From contig SXOB01000002.1 of NCBI GenBank assembly GCA_005776945.1, forward strand, positions 1 to 41,143: 41,143 nucleotides of DNA, given 5' to 3'. The notes under the pieces are model-generated. The model saw nothing but the letters and a program-made list of their open reading frames with translations, was not told the origin of the DNA and did no database searches. This stretch comes from Pseudomonadota bacterium (lineage in GTDB: Bacteria > Myxococcota_A > UBA796 > GCA-2862545). Positions 6,995-15,295 of the stretch are shown here, piece after piece. The first letter of the stretch is position 1, and each line of letters begins with the position of its first letter. Made by a program: the position numbers and the translations under genes.

Positions 6995-9202
6995 GGTCGG
7001 GTCGGCGGACGGCTCCGCGACTTGCCCTTCGGCCAGTTCGTCCCACAAGCTCTTGTGGTCGCCAAGCGTCCACGGTTCGGGGCCGTGCAGGCCGTCGCAC
7101 AGGCCCGCGGGCGCCGTCCCCGGCCGGAAGGGAACGCGCAGGCCGCGGCATTCACCGGACGCGTGGCGTCCGGTCTGGCTGCACACCCAGGCAAAGTCCA
7201 ATGCTGGTTCCGAAAGGGGTTGGCGCGGCAGCCCCTCATGGACCTCGCGGAACCACCAACCGAACATCGGCGCCGCAAAATCGCTCGCAGCGGCGCCCAC
7301 ACGCGTCGGCTCGTCGTAGCCGAGCCAGAGCGCCCCGGCGTAGGCGCCGGAGCCGCCCACAAACCACAGGTCCTTCTCGTCGTCGCTCGTGCCCGTCTTG
7401 CCGAACAGCGGGCCATCGTAGCCGCCGAAACCAGCCCGCCCACGGGCGCCGCCTCCGGTACCCTGGGTGACGACGAGTCGCATGAGCTCTCGCACGACGG
7501 CCGTCGTCTCGACGTCCATCACGGCGGGACCCAACGCGGCCGGACTCAGCCGCTCTCGCCCAGCAGCGTCGACCACCCCCGCGACCGTCGACCCCTCGAC
7601 CTGGCGACCGCCAGTCGCCACGACGGTCGCAAAGCGCCCCATTTCCGCGATGGTCACCTCCGCTTGGCCCAACGCGAGGCCGGGCTCGACCGGGAAACGG
7701 CTGACGTCGAAGCCGAGGACGCCAGCGAAATCCCGGAGCGCCGTCGGTCCACCGCTCGCCTCCATCAGACCAACGGACACGATGTTGTGGCTGCTCGCGA
7801 GGCCGTCCGCGAGGGTCGCCGTCGGCGTGTAGTGACCGCCGACGTTGCGCGGCACCCACCCCTCCGCGAAAGCCCGCGGCGTGTTTGGCCACACAGAAGC
7901 CGCCGTGAAGGCGTAGTGGCCCGAAGCGTCGCGCTTCTGCAGCGCGAGCGCGCTCACGACCGGCTTGAAGCTGCTTCCCGGCTGCCGCCGAGCCATCATC
8001 GGGCGCAAGAAGTCCGTAGACGCTGCCATTCCGGAGTCGACGACGGCGACGAGCGCCCCGTCGACGGGATCCAGCAGGACGCCGGCGGCGCGTAGCGGCT
8101 CCGGTCCCCGCCGTCCGATCGCACTCTCCAGGAAACGCAGGCGTTCCGCGACGAGCGCAGCGCCGTCTTCCTGAGCGACGAGGTCCATGCGCGTGACCAC
8201 ATTCAGGCCCGCGCCGTAGACGGCTTCCGCCGGCAGCCGCGCAAGCAACTCGTTGCGCACGGCGGCCAGGTAGGGCGCTGCCCGCTCACCGAGATCGACG
8301 GGGTGCGGCGACGCGTCCATCGGCTCCTGGAGCGCGGCGTCGACATCCCAACCGGCTTCGCCCATCCGGCGCAACAAGCCGTCACGGCGCTCGCGGGCGA
8401 TCTCAGGGAACTTGTCCGGCGCCCACCTCGCCGGGCCCGGCAAGATGGACGCCAGCGTTGCGGCTTGCGCGAGCGTCATCTCGGTAGCCGGCCGGCCCCA
8501 GTAGTACCGAGATGCCTCTTCGAAGCCGCAAATCGAGAGCGGACCGTCCTGACCGAGGTAGGGCATGTCCAGATAGACCTGCATCACGCCATCTTTTCCG
8601 AAGGCCTGGTCCAAAGCGATGGCCCGCGCCATCTCCTCGGTCTTGCGCCCAAAGGTCCGGTCCCGCCGTCCACCCAGGCCGCGCACGACCTGCATCGTCA
8701 GCGTGCTGGCCCCTTGGCGGACGCCCCCGCCACGCAGATTGACGAGCGTCGCGCGAAGCGTGCCGATTGGGTCCACCCCGAAATGGCTGTAGAAGCGTTC
8801 GTCTTCCGCGATCCGAATCGCATCGAGGAGGTGTTTTGGCGCCTGAACCAATGGCAGGTGGGTGCGGATTTCGGCGTCGGGCCCGACAATTCGCCCGAGG
8901 AGGACTGGCTCGAAGTCCGACCCCACCCTCGGAACCGCCTGCATCTGGGCCCGGCAAACCGTCCCAGGCTCCAAGGCGGGGCACACGGCGCGGTAGCCGC
9001 GCAACTCGGCATGCCGGACCCTCCGTTCGGCCGGCAAGTCCGCCGAAGCGGGCGCGGACCATACGCGCGCCGGGAAGGACCACCCGGGATGGCTCACCGC
9101 GTGGCTGCGATGGTCGTCGGCCAGCGCCTGCATGTCTTGACGAACGGCATTCCACCCCATGAGCAGGCGTCCAAGCGCCACGCCCACGATGAGGCCGACC
9201 AA
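6989..9202 (-). CDS. Class A penicillin-binding protein (transglycosylase/transpeptidase)
   Basis: 737 residues from the TTG at 9202. A membrane anchor at the N-terminus is followed by a GT51 domain with EDERFYSHFG (133-142) and QGASTLTMQ (163-171), which polymerises lipid II. The transpeptidase domain has all three active-site motifs: SSFK (S410-K413), SHN (471-473) and KTG (602-604). It cross-links peptidoglycan in the periplasm. The frame stays open upstream of 9202; a CTG at 9226 behind GGGGAGG would add LKRVVGVG and give a better inside-positive anchor, so the real start may be there. The Cys-containing C-terminal tail (CSQTGRHASGEC, GLCDGLHG) is a common add-on in this family. The 135-bp gap upstream separates it from a divergent operon and should hold both promoters; none was clear. 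Confidence 0.93.
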   Translation of the reverse strand: MVGLIVGVALGRLLMGWNAVRQDMQALADDHRSHAVSHPGWSFPARVWSAPASADLPAERRVRHAELRGYRAVCPALEPGTVCRAQMQAVPRVGSDFEPVLLGRIVGPDAEIRTHLPLVQAPKHLLDAIRIAEDERFYSHFGVDPIGTLRATLVNLRGGGVRQGASTLTMQVVRGLGGRRDRTFGRKTEEMARAIALDQAFGKDGVMQVYLDMPYLGQDGPLSICGFEEASRYYWGRPATEMTLAQAATLASILPGPARWAPDKFPEIARERRDGLLRRMGEAGWDVDAALQEPMDASPHPVDLGERAAPYLAAVRNELLARLPAEAVYGAGLNVVTRMDLVAQEDGAALVAERLRFLESAIGRRGPEPLRAAGVLLDPVDGALVAVVDSGMAASTDFLRPMMARRQPGSSFKPVVSALALQKRDASGHYAFTAASVWPNTPRAFAEGWVPRNVGGHYTPTATLADGLASSHNIVSVGLMEASGGPTALRDFAGVLGFDVSRFPVEPGLALGQAEVTIAEMGRFATVVATGGRQVEGSTVAGVVDAAGRERLSPAALGPAVMDVETTAVVRELMRLVVTQGTGGGARGRAGFGGYDGPLFGKTGTSDDEKDLWFVGGSGAYAGALWLGYDEPTRVGAAASDFAAPMFGWWFREVHEGLPRQPLSEPALDFAWVCSQTGRHASGECRGLRVPFRPGTAPAGLCDGLHGPEPWTLGDHKSLWDELAEGQVAEPSADPTE

Positions 9203-9223
9203 GCCGACGCCGACGACGCGCTT

Positions 9224-9237
9224 CAGGTCGCCTCCCC
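9224..9237 (-). promoter_or_regulatory. Candidate SD and CTG start of the PBP gene
   Basis: On the minus strand GGGGAGG (9237-9231) is followed after CGAC by CTG (9226-9224) and then AAG CGC. It would give the start M-K-R-V-V-G-V-G-L before the membrane helix. The TTG at 9202 has no visible ribosome-binding site. Confidence 0.4.
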
Positions 9238-9337
9238 GATCCTCATACCGCGCTGGCGCCTCGTAGAGCCCAACGCGTCTCAGATGCCGCGGACCTGCGT
9301 CCTGGCGGCGCCGGGCCCCGCCTATTAGCGGTCACCG

Positions 9338-9577
9338 ATGGACGTCACCAGCCTCATCTCGATTGCTGTGAGCCTAATCCTCAGCTTGCTGTGCTGCGGG
9401 TTCTGGGTCTTCCTGTTCCTCCTCGTGCTTGGCATTTTCTTGCTCCGGCGCCGCGGCAAGACGGCCGTCTCCGCTGCTGAGGCCGTGAAGGTCGCGGCCG
9501 TCGAGGTCAGCCAGGTGTTCGTCCGGGGCAAACACGGCCTCGAAGTCCTCGAAGACGACGACCCTCCCAAGCGATGA
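9338..9577 (+). CDS. Small membrane protein of unknown function
   Basis: 79 residues. A long hydrophobic segment at ~5-36 (SLISIAVSLILSLLCCGFWV...LGIFLL), with two adjacent Cys, is followed by RRRGK and an acidic/basic cytoplasmic tail. It probably makes one or two membrane helices. No clear Shine-Dalgarno precedes the ATG. Its stop overlaps the next gene's start as ATGA, so the two are probably translated together. No family was recognised. Confidence 0.65.
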   Translation: MDVTSLISIAVSLILSLLCCGFWVFLFLLVLGIFLLRRRGKTAVSAAEAVKVAAVEVSQVFVRGKHGLEVLEDDDPPKR

Positions 9578-9990
9578 ACGCGGCAATCGTCTTCGTCGGC
9601 CTTTGGGCCGGGTGTAGCATTTCGCTTGGCGGCCAGGACCCAGACGGCGACGGCTTCGACACGAAGGAAGACTGCAACGAGGCGAATGCCACGATTCACC
9701 CCGGCGCGCCGGATCAGGTCGGCGACGGCGTCGACACCAACTGCGACGACCTCGATGGTGAAGACCACGATCGTGACGGCCACGCGTCCGTCGGATCGGG
9801 CGGCGCCGACTGCAACGACGAAAACGCCCGCGTGCACGCGAGCCAGCCCGAAGTCTGCAACGGCGTCGACGACGACTGCGACGCCGAGATCGACGAAAGT
9901 CTCGAGTGCACCGACACCGGCCTCATTGGCGTCGAAGGCGCCGGAGACGGCGCGGACTTCGGCAGTGGATCGTGCGCGGCCTGCGCCTGA
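9574..9990 (+). CDS. Small MopE-motif lipoprotein
   Basis: 138 residues. MNAAIVFVGLWAGC is a lipoprotein signal with Cys at residue 14. Two MopE-type units follow (DGDGFDTKEDCNEANATIHPG...VDTNCDD and GADCNDENARVHASQPEVCNGVDDDCDAEIDE), ending in a Gly/Asp-rich tail with CAAC. Its ATG overlaps the stop of the upstream membrane-protein gene by four bases, and the next gene starts inside its 3' end. It is likely an outer-membrane or surface Ca2+-binding lipoprotein. Confidence 0.75.
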   Translation: MNAAIVFVGLWAGCSISLGGQDPDGDGFDTKEDCNEANATIHPGAPDQVGDGVDTNCDDLDGEDHDRDGHASVGSGGADCNDENARVHASQPEVCNGVDDDCDAEIDESLECTDTGLIGVEGAGDGADFGSGSCAACA

Positions 9991-10343
9991 CCCTGGCCTT
10001 CCTTTCGGCCGCCTGTGGTCCTCCCGAGCCCGAGGTGGTCCTTTTGTTCCCCGAGGACGGCGACACCGTCTGCGGGACGCCGTTCGCCCTCCAAGTTGCC
10101 GTCGACAACTTTCTTCTGATCGAGCCAGGACCTGAGTCCGAGGTGTTCGGCGAAGGCCACGTCGACATCGCGCTCAACGGCCAAAATCGCTGGATGACCG
10201 CCGATCTCATCTTCAGCATTCCCGAGGTCGACGAAGGGGTGACGCTCGTCGAGGCCTTCCTCGTCGACGGCACCCATCACCCCATCGTGCCAGAGGTGAA
10301 AGACATGGCCACCGTGACCGTCGACGCGTCCGCCTGCCTGTGA
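9972..10343 (+). CDS. Putative lipoprotein, unknown function
   Basis: 123 residues from the GTG at 9972, chosen because it gives a proper signal, MRGLRLTLAFLSAAC, with the lipid-anchor Cys at 15. The open frame extends upstream only as an Arg-rich shadow of the preceding gene. The start lies 19 bases inside the previous coding region, so translation is probably coupled. The mature part (VVLLFPEDGDTVCGTPFALQVAVDNFLL...HVDIALNGQ...VDEGVTLVEAFLVDGTHH) looks like a single Ig-like beta-sandwich domain. Third gene of the 9338-10343 run. Confidence 0.7.
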   Translation: MRGLRLTLAFLSAACGPPEPEVVLLFPEDGDTVCGTPFALQVAVDNFLLIEPGPESEVFGEGHVDIALNGQNRWMTADLIFSIPEVDEGVTLVEAFLVDGTHHPIVPEVKDMATVTVDASACL

Positions 10344-10357
10344 CGCCGTGGCGTCAC
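10340..10357. terminator. Perfect inverted repeat across a convergent gene junction
   Basis: GTGACGCC-GT-GGCGTCAC is an 8-bp perfect stem that includes TGA of the plus gene (10341-10343) and TGA of the minus gene (10354-10356). The intergenic gap is only 10 bp. It could serve as a bidirectional terminator or RNA 3'-end stabiliser. No T-run is present. Confidence 0.45.
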
Positions 10358-11640
10358 GCCACGAGCGGCTGAAGCACGGGCCCCGGCGCCCCGACCCACC
10401 CATGGCGAGCCGCCAGCCGGCGCAGCCACGGGGTCGCACGCCGCCCCCGCCGCACGTCGCGAAGCACCTGATGGGGGTCCACGAGGTGAGTGTCGGACAC
10501 GCGGACGCCGGCCTGCATCAACACCCGCCCCAAAGGAACGCTGAGCTCGTCCTGCAGGCCAATCCACTCCGCGAGCAACTGGGCCATCGGCCGCAACAAG
10601 GGCCCGATGCCGTAGCGCGCCTGCCCTGTCGCCAGGACCCAGAGGTGGCGGGCGTCCGGCCGAACCATGCCGCCGACGAGCCGCGCGACCGGGCCGTCGA
10701 CGGGAACCAGGCCGGCTGGAAGGAAGGGAAACGACACGTGGAAACCCGTGGCGCACACCACGAGATCGTAGGTCCCGACCTGACCGTCCGCAAAGGTGAC
10801 GGTCGTACCTTCGACGGACGCCACGTCGGGGCGGACCCGGATTCGGCCGTGTTCGAGCTGGTGCAAAACGTCGGACGACACCGTTGGGTGGGTCTCGAAC
10901 AGCCGTTGCGCCGGCGTTGGCAACCCCAGACGCTCCAATGGCCCCACGGTGATGCGAAGCACCATGGCCATCAGCGCGCGCTGGACGGGAACCGGCAGCC
11001 ACGGCGACATCCACTCGACCGTTGGCCGCCCGCCAATCGACTTCGGTAGGATGTGGACGCCCCTGCGAATCGACCAATCCACCGACGCCCCGAACCGGGA
11101 CGACTCACACACGAGGTCGCAGCCCGAATTGCCAGCTCCGATGACGAGGACGCGGCGTCCGTCGAGTTGGCTGCGCTGCTTGTAGTCCTTGCTGTGCAGC
11201 CGCTCCCCGCGAAAGGCGTCGATCCAGGACGGCCAACGGCGATCCCAGTGGTGCCCATTCGCAACGAGGACGCCGCGGAACCGCTCCGAGGCTCCTTCGT
11301 TCCAGGTGACCGTCCACGCGTCGCCGTCGGGCCTCACCGACGCCACCTCGGATCGGAACCGAATGTGCCTGCGAAGGTCGTGACGATCCGCAAAACCCTT
11401 GTAGTACGCCGCCATCTGGGCCGCGGAAGGGAAGTCCGGCCATGACGCCGGCATGGGGTCGTCTGGGAATTCGGTCGTACGACGGCTGCTGATGATGGCC
11501 GCCGACGGGTACACGCCGTGATGCCAGTTGCCGCCGACCTCTTCGTGCGCCTCGGTGCCGACGAAGGAGATCCCGGCCTCGTTGAGCGCTTTCATCACGG
11601 CCAGGCCCGTGGGGCCGGCGCCGACGACAAGCAAGTCCAC
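10354..11640 (-). CDS. Flavin-containing monooxygenase
   Basis: 428 residues. The GTG start at 11640 has GAGG five bases upstream and leads straight into the FAD-binding fold: VDLLVVGAGPTGLAV (GxGxxG), then E-rich EVGGNW. The FMO signature is present as FRGERLHSKDY (FxGxxxHxxxY). The NADPH site is VLVIGAGNSGCDL, and ATGFHVSFPFL is the usual late FMO motif. It should use NADPH and O2 to oxidise a soft nucleophile or a ketone; the substrate cannot be read from sequence. The open frame extends about 70 codons further upstream but is Arg-rich noise there. It diverges from the short-chain dehydrogenase gene. Confidence 0.9.
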   Translation of the reverse strand: MDLLVVGAGPTGLAVMKALNEAGISFVGTEAHEEVGGNWHHGVYPSAAIISSRRTTEFPDDPMPASWPDFPSAAQMAAYYKGFADRHDLRRHIRFRSEVASVRPDGDAWTVTWNEGASERFRGVLVANGHHWDRRWPSWIDAFRGERLHSKDYKQRSQLDGRRVLVIGAGNSGCDLVCESSRFGASVDWSIRRGVHILPKSIGGRPTVEWMSPWLPVPVQRALMAMVLRITVGPLERLGLPTPAQRLFETHPTVSSDVLHQLEHGRIRVRPDVASVEGTTVTFADGQVGTYDLVVCATGFHVSFPFLPAGLVPVDGPVARLVGGMVRPDARHLWVLATGQARYGIGPLLRPMAQLLAEWIGLQDELSVPLGRVLMQAGVRVSDTHLVDPHQVLRDVRRGRRATPWLRRLAARHGWVGAPGPVLQPLVA

Positions 11641-11681
11641 CGCGACCTCGACGGTTGGGGGCGCGTCCGGTATCCCGCGCC

Positions 11682-11696
11682 GGGAGGTGCACCCTG
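11682..11696 (+). promoter_or_regulatory. SD and CTG start of the short-chain dehydrogenase
   Basis: GGGAGG (11682-11687) is followed after six bases by CTG (11694). The resulting N-terminus, K-R-L-D-G-R-V-A-V-V-T-G-G after the initiator, is the canonical start of this enzyme family. The only conventional start in frame, TTG 11655, adds a 13-residue extension with no good ribosome-binding site. Confidence 0.6.
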
Positions 11697-12518
11697 AAGC
11701 GTTTGGACGGGCGCGTCGCGGTGGTGACCGGCGGGGCATCCGGCATCGGGGAGGCCATCGCCCGTGCACTCGGGCAGACCGGCGCACACGTCGTCGTGGC
11801 CGACCGCGACGTCGACGGCGCCAACCGCGTCGCCCAAGCCCTGCCCCGAGCACAGGCCGCCGAAGTCGACGTCCGGGACGCCACCCACGTCGCCGACTTC
11901 GCAGAACGCGTCGCGTTCGAACACGGCGGCGCTGCGATCCTCGTCAACAACGCGGGCGTCGCCTGCCGCGGGACGTTCGCGGAGAGCAGCCTCGACGACC
12001 TGCACCACGTACTCGACGTCAACCTATGGGGCGTCCTGCACAGTACCCACGCCTTCCTTCCCCAGCTCGCGCGCCAGGACGAGGCCCACATCGTCAACAT
12101 CGCAAGCATCTTCGGCGTCTTGCCAGTGCCTGGCCAGGCCTCCTACGCGGCGTCCAAATTCGCGGTGCGCGGTTTCAGCGAGTCCCTCGCCGAGGAACTC
12201 CGCGGCGGTCCCATCGGGGTGACGACCGTATTTCCCGGCGGCATTGCCACTCCGATCGCCGCCCGCGCTCGGAGTGCGGCTCTGGCGCCTCCCCCCGACG
12301 CCCTCTGGCAGACGGCCCTGACCTTCTTCGAGCGCCGGGCCGCCCCGCCCGAATCCGTGGCCCGGGCCGTCGTCCGCGCGATCCAGCACCGACGCGAACG
12401 CGTGCTGGTCACGCCGGAGGCTCACATCATCGACCTTGCTCGCCGCGTGGCGCCACAGTTGGCCACCCGCGCCGCCGCATGGTGGAGTTCGCGCGACCTC
12501 GCCCGACGTTGGTGGTAG
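11694..12518 (+). CDS. Short-chain dehydrogenase/reductase (SDR)
   Basis: 274 residues from a probable CTG start (TTG at 11655 is the conventional alternative). Classical SDR motifs are in order: TGGASGIG for the cofactor, NNAG, a catalytic Ser in NIASIFG, and YAASK for catalytic Tyr/Lys. The PGGIATPI loop follows. Asp after the second strand (VVVADRDVDG) suggests NAD(H) preference. The C-terminal ~90 residues (ERRAAPPESVARAVVRAI...ARRVAPQL) resemble SDRs that work near membranes on lipid-like substrates. It lies divergent from the FMO gene, 53 bp apart, so the two may act in one oxidative pathway. Confidence 0.9.
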   Translation: MKRLDGRVAVVTGGASGIGEAIARALGQTGAHVVVADRDVDGANRVAQALPRAQAAEVDVRDATHVADFAERVAFEHGGAAILVNNAGVACRGTFAESSLDDLHHVLDVNLWGVLHSTHAFLPQLARQDEAHIVNIASIFGVLPVPGQASYAASKFAVRGFSESLAEELRGGPIGVTTVFPGGIATPIAARARSAALAPPPDALWQTALTFFERRAAPPESVARAVVRAIQHRRERVLVTPEAHIIDLARRVAPQLATRAAAWWSSRDLARRWW

Positions 12519-12521
12519 CTG

Positions 12522-12536
12522 GGTCCAGGGGACCCT
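12522..12536. terminator. Small hairpin in convergent gap
   Basis: GGGTCC-AGG-GGACCC forms a 6-bp stem with a three-base loop, starting four bases after the SDR stop codon, in the 45-bp gap before the convergent pirin gene. No T-run follows. Confidence 0.35.
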
Positions 12537-12563
12537 CGCGGGCCCGGCTTTGTGCAGACGCGC

Positions 12564-13583
12564 CTAGGAGGTCGGGCGCTCGATCTTGCCGTCGGGGCGA
12601 CGCGCAAACCGACCCTCAGACCTCGCGTGGACAGGGTCTGCGCCGGGCCACGGCCAGCCCCCGAACTGGGTGCGGCGGTAGTCGGCGAACGCCTGCGCCA
12701 ATTCCGTTTCCGTCGACATGACGAACGGCCCGCGCTGGGCCACGGGCTCCCCGATGGGGCGACCCTGCAACAGCAGCATTTGGCAAGGGGCGTCGCCAGC
12801 GACGACGGGAATGGAGATTTCCCGCGCCAACGCCATGGCGCCATGGGTTCGTTGGACGTGGTCGCCGACAGCGACCTGGTCGCCATCAAAGAAGTAAAGC
12901 ACCCGTTCCGCGCCCTCCGAAACGGGAGGCAGCACGAAGCGCGCGCCGGGCTGCAGTTGCAGCGTCCAAATGGCGACGTCGCTCGTTTCCCGGCTCGCCC
13001 AACTCGACGGGGGTGGAGACGGGGGGCTGCGCCCGTCCAACGACCCGGCCGCAACCGTGATCTTCGTGATCCGTCCGCGGTCGTCTCGCCGCTCGATGGT
13101 GGGCACATCGTCGGCCCACAGCATCTTGAAATGCGGCTCCACCATCTTGTCGGCGCCCGGCAGGTTGAGCCAGATTTGGAACAACTCAAGCGGGTTGGCG
13201 CGGTCGGTGTGGACGCACGGGAACATCTCGGCGTGTTGGATGCCGGCCCCTGTCGTCAGCCACTGCACGTCACCCGCCCCGTAGCGAGCGGTGGCCCCAA
13301 GCGAATCGGCGTGGTCGACGAGGCCGCGCCGCACGACGGTGACGGTTTCAAACCCGCGGTGCGGGTGTTGCGGAAAGCCCGGCACGCGGTCGCCGTGGTA
13401 CATCCGAAACCCATCCCGGACGGTGAAGTCGTGGCCCAACGAACGGCCGGCCAACGACGTCACCGGCCCCTGATCCGCGTTGCCCGCCGGGTAGGCATCC
13501 AAGTGGTAGACGCAGAACAGAAACGGGTCGACGGTCACCCAAGGGAAACCGAGGGGCACGACCTGGGTGACGGCAATCGCCAT
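12564..13583 (-). CDS. Pirin-family bicupin protein
   Basis: 339 residues. The N-terminal cupin has FPQHPHRGFETVTVV and DVQWLTTGAGIQHAEM, which carry the pirin metal ligands (two His in HPH, a third His and Glu in HAE). The C-terminal cupin has RVLYFFDGD and PFVMSTETELAQAFADYRRTQFGGWPW, the usual pirin ending. Pirins bind Fe or another metal, and some act as quercetin dioxygenases. A Pro/Ser-rich insertion (SPPSPPPSSW) near residue 180 makes it somewhat longer than typical family members. The specific substrate is unknown. Confidence 0.92.
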   Translation of the reverse strand: MAIAVTQVVPLGFPWVTVDPFLFCVYHLDAYPAGNADQGPVTSLAGRSLGHDFTVRDGFRMYHGDRVPGFPQHPHRGFETVTVVRRGLVDHADSLGATARYGAGDVQWLTTGAGIQHAEMFPCVHTDRANPLELFQIWLNLPGADKMVEPHFKMLWADDVPTIERRDDRGRITKITVAAGSLDGRSPPSPPPSSWASRETSDVAIWTLQLQPGARFVLPPVSEGAERVLYFFDGDQVAVGDHVQRTHGAMALAREISIPVVAGDAPCQMLLLQGRPIGEPVAQRGPFVMSTETELAQAFADYRRTQFGGWPWPGADPVHARSEGRFARRPDGKIERPTS

Positions 13584-13591
13584 GCCCGCCC

Positions 13592-15295
13592 CTATTCGGG
13601 AGCGGCCGCTTGACCCAAATTCTTGAGGTGGGTTTGAAGCGCGGACAGTTCCGCTGCCAGCGCCGTGACCCGACGTTCGGTCCCTTCCCGCGCAATCCGT
13701 TCGCTTGCGAGGTCCGCGCGCGCCGCGGCGAGGTCCGCCATCACGCTGTCGAGGCGCCGCTGCAGGCCAATACGCTCGAGTTCCGACCTTGCGCGGGCTT
13801 CGTCCGCCCGGACCCTGGAGATTTCCGCTTCCGCGGCGCGTCGTTCCGCGTCGATCCGCCCCGCTACCGCTTCTTCGACGCGGTGGGTCGCCTCGCTGAC
13901 CTCGATCTCGGTCCAGGCGGCCAGGGCCTCGAGCTCCTTTCGCGCGTCCTCCGCGGACGCCGCCGCCTCTTGGGCGCCCCGGGCAGCCATCGCCGCCCCC
14001 AACGCGGCACGGTCGGCCCCCACCGCGCTCGACCGAGCTTGCTCGGAGGCCGCTTCGGCCTCAAGGTCCGCGGCGGCCTTGCGCGCCATCGCCAGTTCTG
14101 CTTCGGCGGCGATGTCCCGGCGTACGCCTTCCATATGGACCAGGGCGGCGCCCGAGGCGAGCACCAACGCTGACAGAATGCCGGCCGTCGCCACCAACGT
14201 ACGGTGGCGCCGCAGCCGCAGGCCCATGGCGATGAGCCGCGATCCGCCATCGGTCGACATCGGGTAGTCGTTGAGCCACGCCTCGAGGTCTTCCGCCATG
14301 GCGAGCGCGCTGCGGTACCGGTCGCGCGGGCGCCGCGCCATCGCCTTGGCCATCGCCCGCTGGAGCCGGGCGGGGGCGGGCACGGGCGGGGGCGGTCCCG
14401 CCGCCACGCGCGCGAGCACCGTCGTCGCGTCGACGTTCTCCCCTTCGGCCAGGTATGGCGGACGGCCGCTCACGAGCGCCATCAACGTCGCGCCCAACGC
14501 GTAGATGTCGCTCGCGCGAGAGGCGCCAAGGCCGTCGACGACCTCGGGTGCCATGTAGCAGGGCGTTCCGACCACGCGGCGGTCGGGCAAGGCCAGCGAC
14601 ATCGTCGATGTGGGCGCCCGCCCCGCCGACGGCGGGTACAACACCGGACTCGACAGGCCGAAGTCGGCGACGAGGGCGCGGCGGCTCACCGGCAACAGCA
14701 GGACGTTCGCCGGTTTGATGTCGCGATGGACGACGCCCACGCGATGCGCGGCGTCCACACCCCGCGCGATCTCGGCGACCCAACGGACGGCTTCGGGGAG
14801 GTCGGTCGGCGCCTCAACCGCGAGCGACCGCCCGACCTTCATCGACTCCTGGCCGTCGGCGTCGACCGACGACTCCGCACACAGCGGCATCTCGATGTAG
14901 GGCGTACCGTCCTCGAAGCGCCCAGCCGCCCGAATCCGCACCACATGATCGCTCAAGATGGCCGATGCCGCGCGCGCTTCGCGCAACACGCTCTCGAGCC
15001 CGGCGTCGCGCCGGTGGAAGAGCTTGAGCGCCGTGAATGCCATCAGGTGCTCGTCGAAGGCCGTCCACACTTCGCCGCTCGCGCCCCGGCCAAGCCTCCC
15101 TTCGAGGCGGTAGCGATCGAGGTGGTCGCCACGGCGGCGCTCCGGGGCGCCCTCATCGGCCGCCCTCAACAGGGCTGCGACCTCATCGCGCAACGGCAGG
15201 TCATCGCCACAGCGGCGCGACAACTCTTCTTCCCGCGCCTCCTCGGGCAGGGCCATCAACGCGTCGAACAACTCGTCGGCGTACTGCCGACTCAC
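13592..15295 (-). CDS. Membrane-anchored Ser/Thr protein kinase with coiled-coil tail
   Basis: 567 residues. GTG 15295 was chosen because it overlaps the sigma-factor stop as GTGA. An acidic N-terminal helical segment (DELFDALMALPEEAREEEL) precedes a Hanks-type kinase domain: LGRGASGEVW glycine loop, Lys in TALKLF (~91), HRDIKPANVLL (~190), DFGLSS (~211) and YMAPEVV (~249). A single membrane helix lies at ~366-386. The last ~180 residues form a long Ala/Glu/Arg-rich coiled coil outside the kinase domain. It is all that follows the ECF sigma gene in this operon, so the kinase probably controls that sigma factor. The sensory input is probably through the extracytoplasmic coiled coil. Confidence 0.93.
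   Translation of the reverse strand: MSRQYADELFDALMALPEEAREEELSRRCGDDLPLRDEVAALLRAADEGAPERRRGDHLDRYRLEGRLGRGASGEVWTAFDEHLMAFTALKLFHRRDAGLESVLREARAASAILSDHVVRIRAAGRFEDGTPYIEMPLCAESSVDADGQESMKVGRSLAVEAPTDLPEAVRWVAEIARGVDAAHRVGVVHRDIKPANVLLLPVSRRALVADFGLSSPVLYPPSAGRAPTSTMSLALPDRRVVGTPCYMAPEVVDGLGASRASDIYALGATLMALVSGRPPYLAEGENVDATTVLARVAAGPPPPVPAPARLQRAMAKAMARRPRDRYRSALAMAEDLEAWLNDYPMSTDGGSRLIAMGLRLRRHRTLVATAGILSALVLASGAALVHMEGVRRDIAAEAELAMARKAAADLEAEAASEQARSSAVGADRAALGAAMAARGAQEAAASAEDARKELEALAAWTEIEVSEATHRVEEAVAGRIDAERRAAEAEISRVRADEARARSELERIGLQRRLDSVMADLAAARADLASERIAREGTERRVTALAAELSALQTHLKNLGQAAAPE

Noticed and set aside
4668..7151. 827-codon minus-strand open frame opposite the MopE-fibrinogen gene
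   Set aside because: Val/Ala/Arg-rich shadow produced by the Asp-rich repeats on the plus strand; no recognisable motifs.
11641..11853. 71-codon N-terminal extension of the flavin monooxygenase frame
   Set aside because: Arg-rich, no motif, and it runs across the divergent SDR gene; GTG 11640 with GAGG fits the family start.
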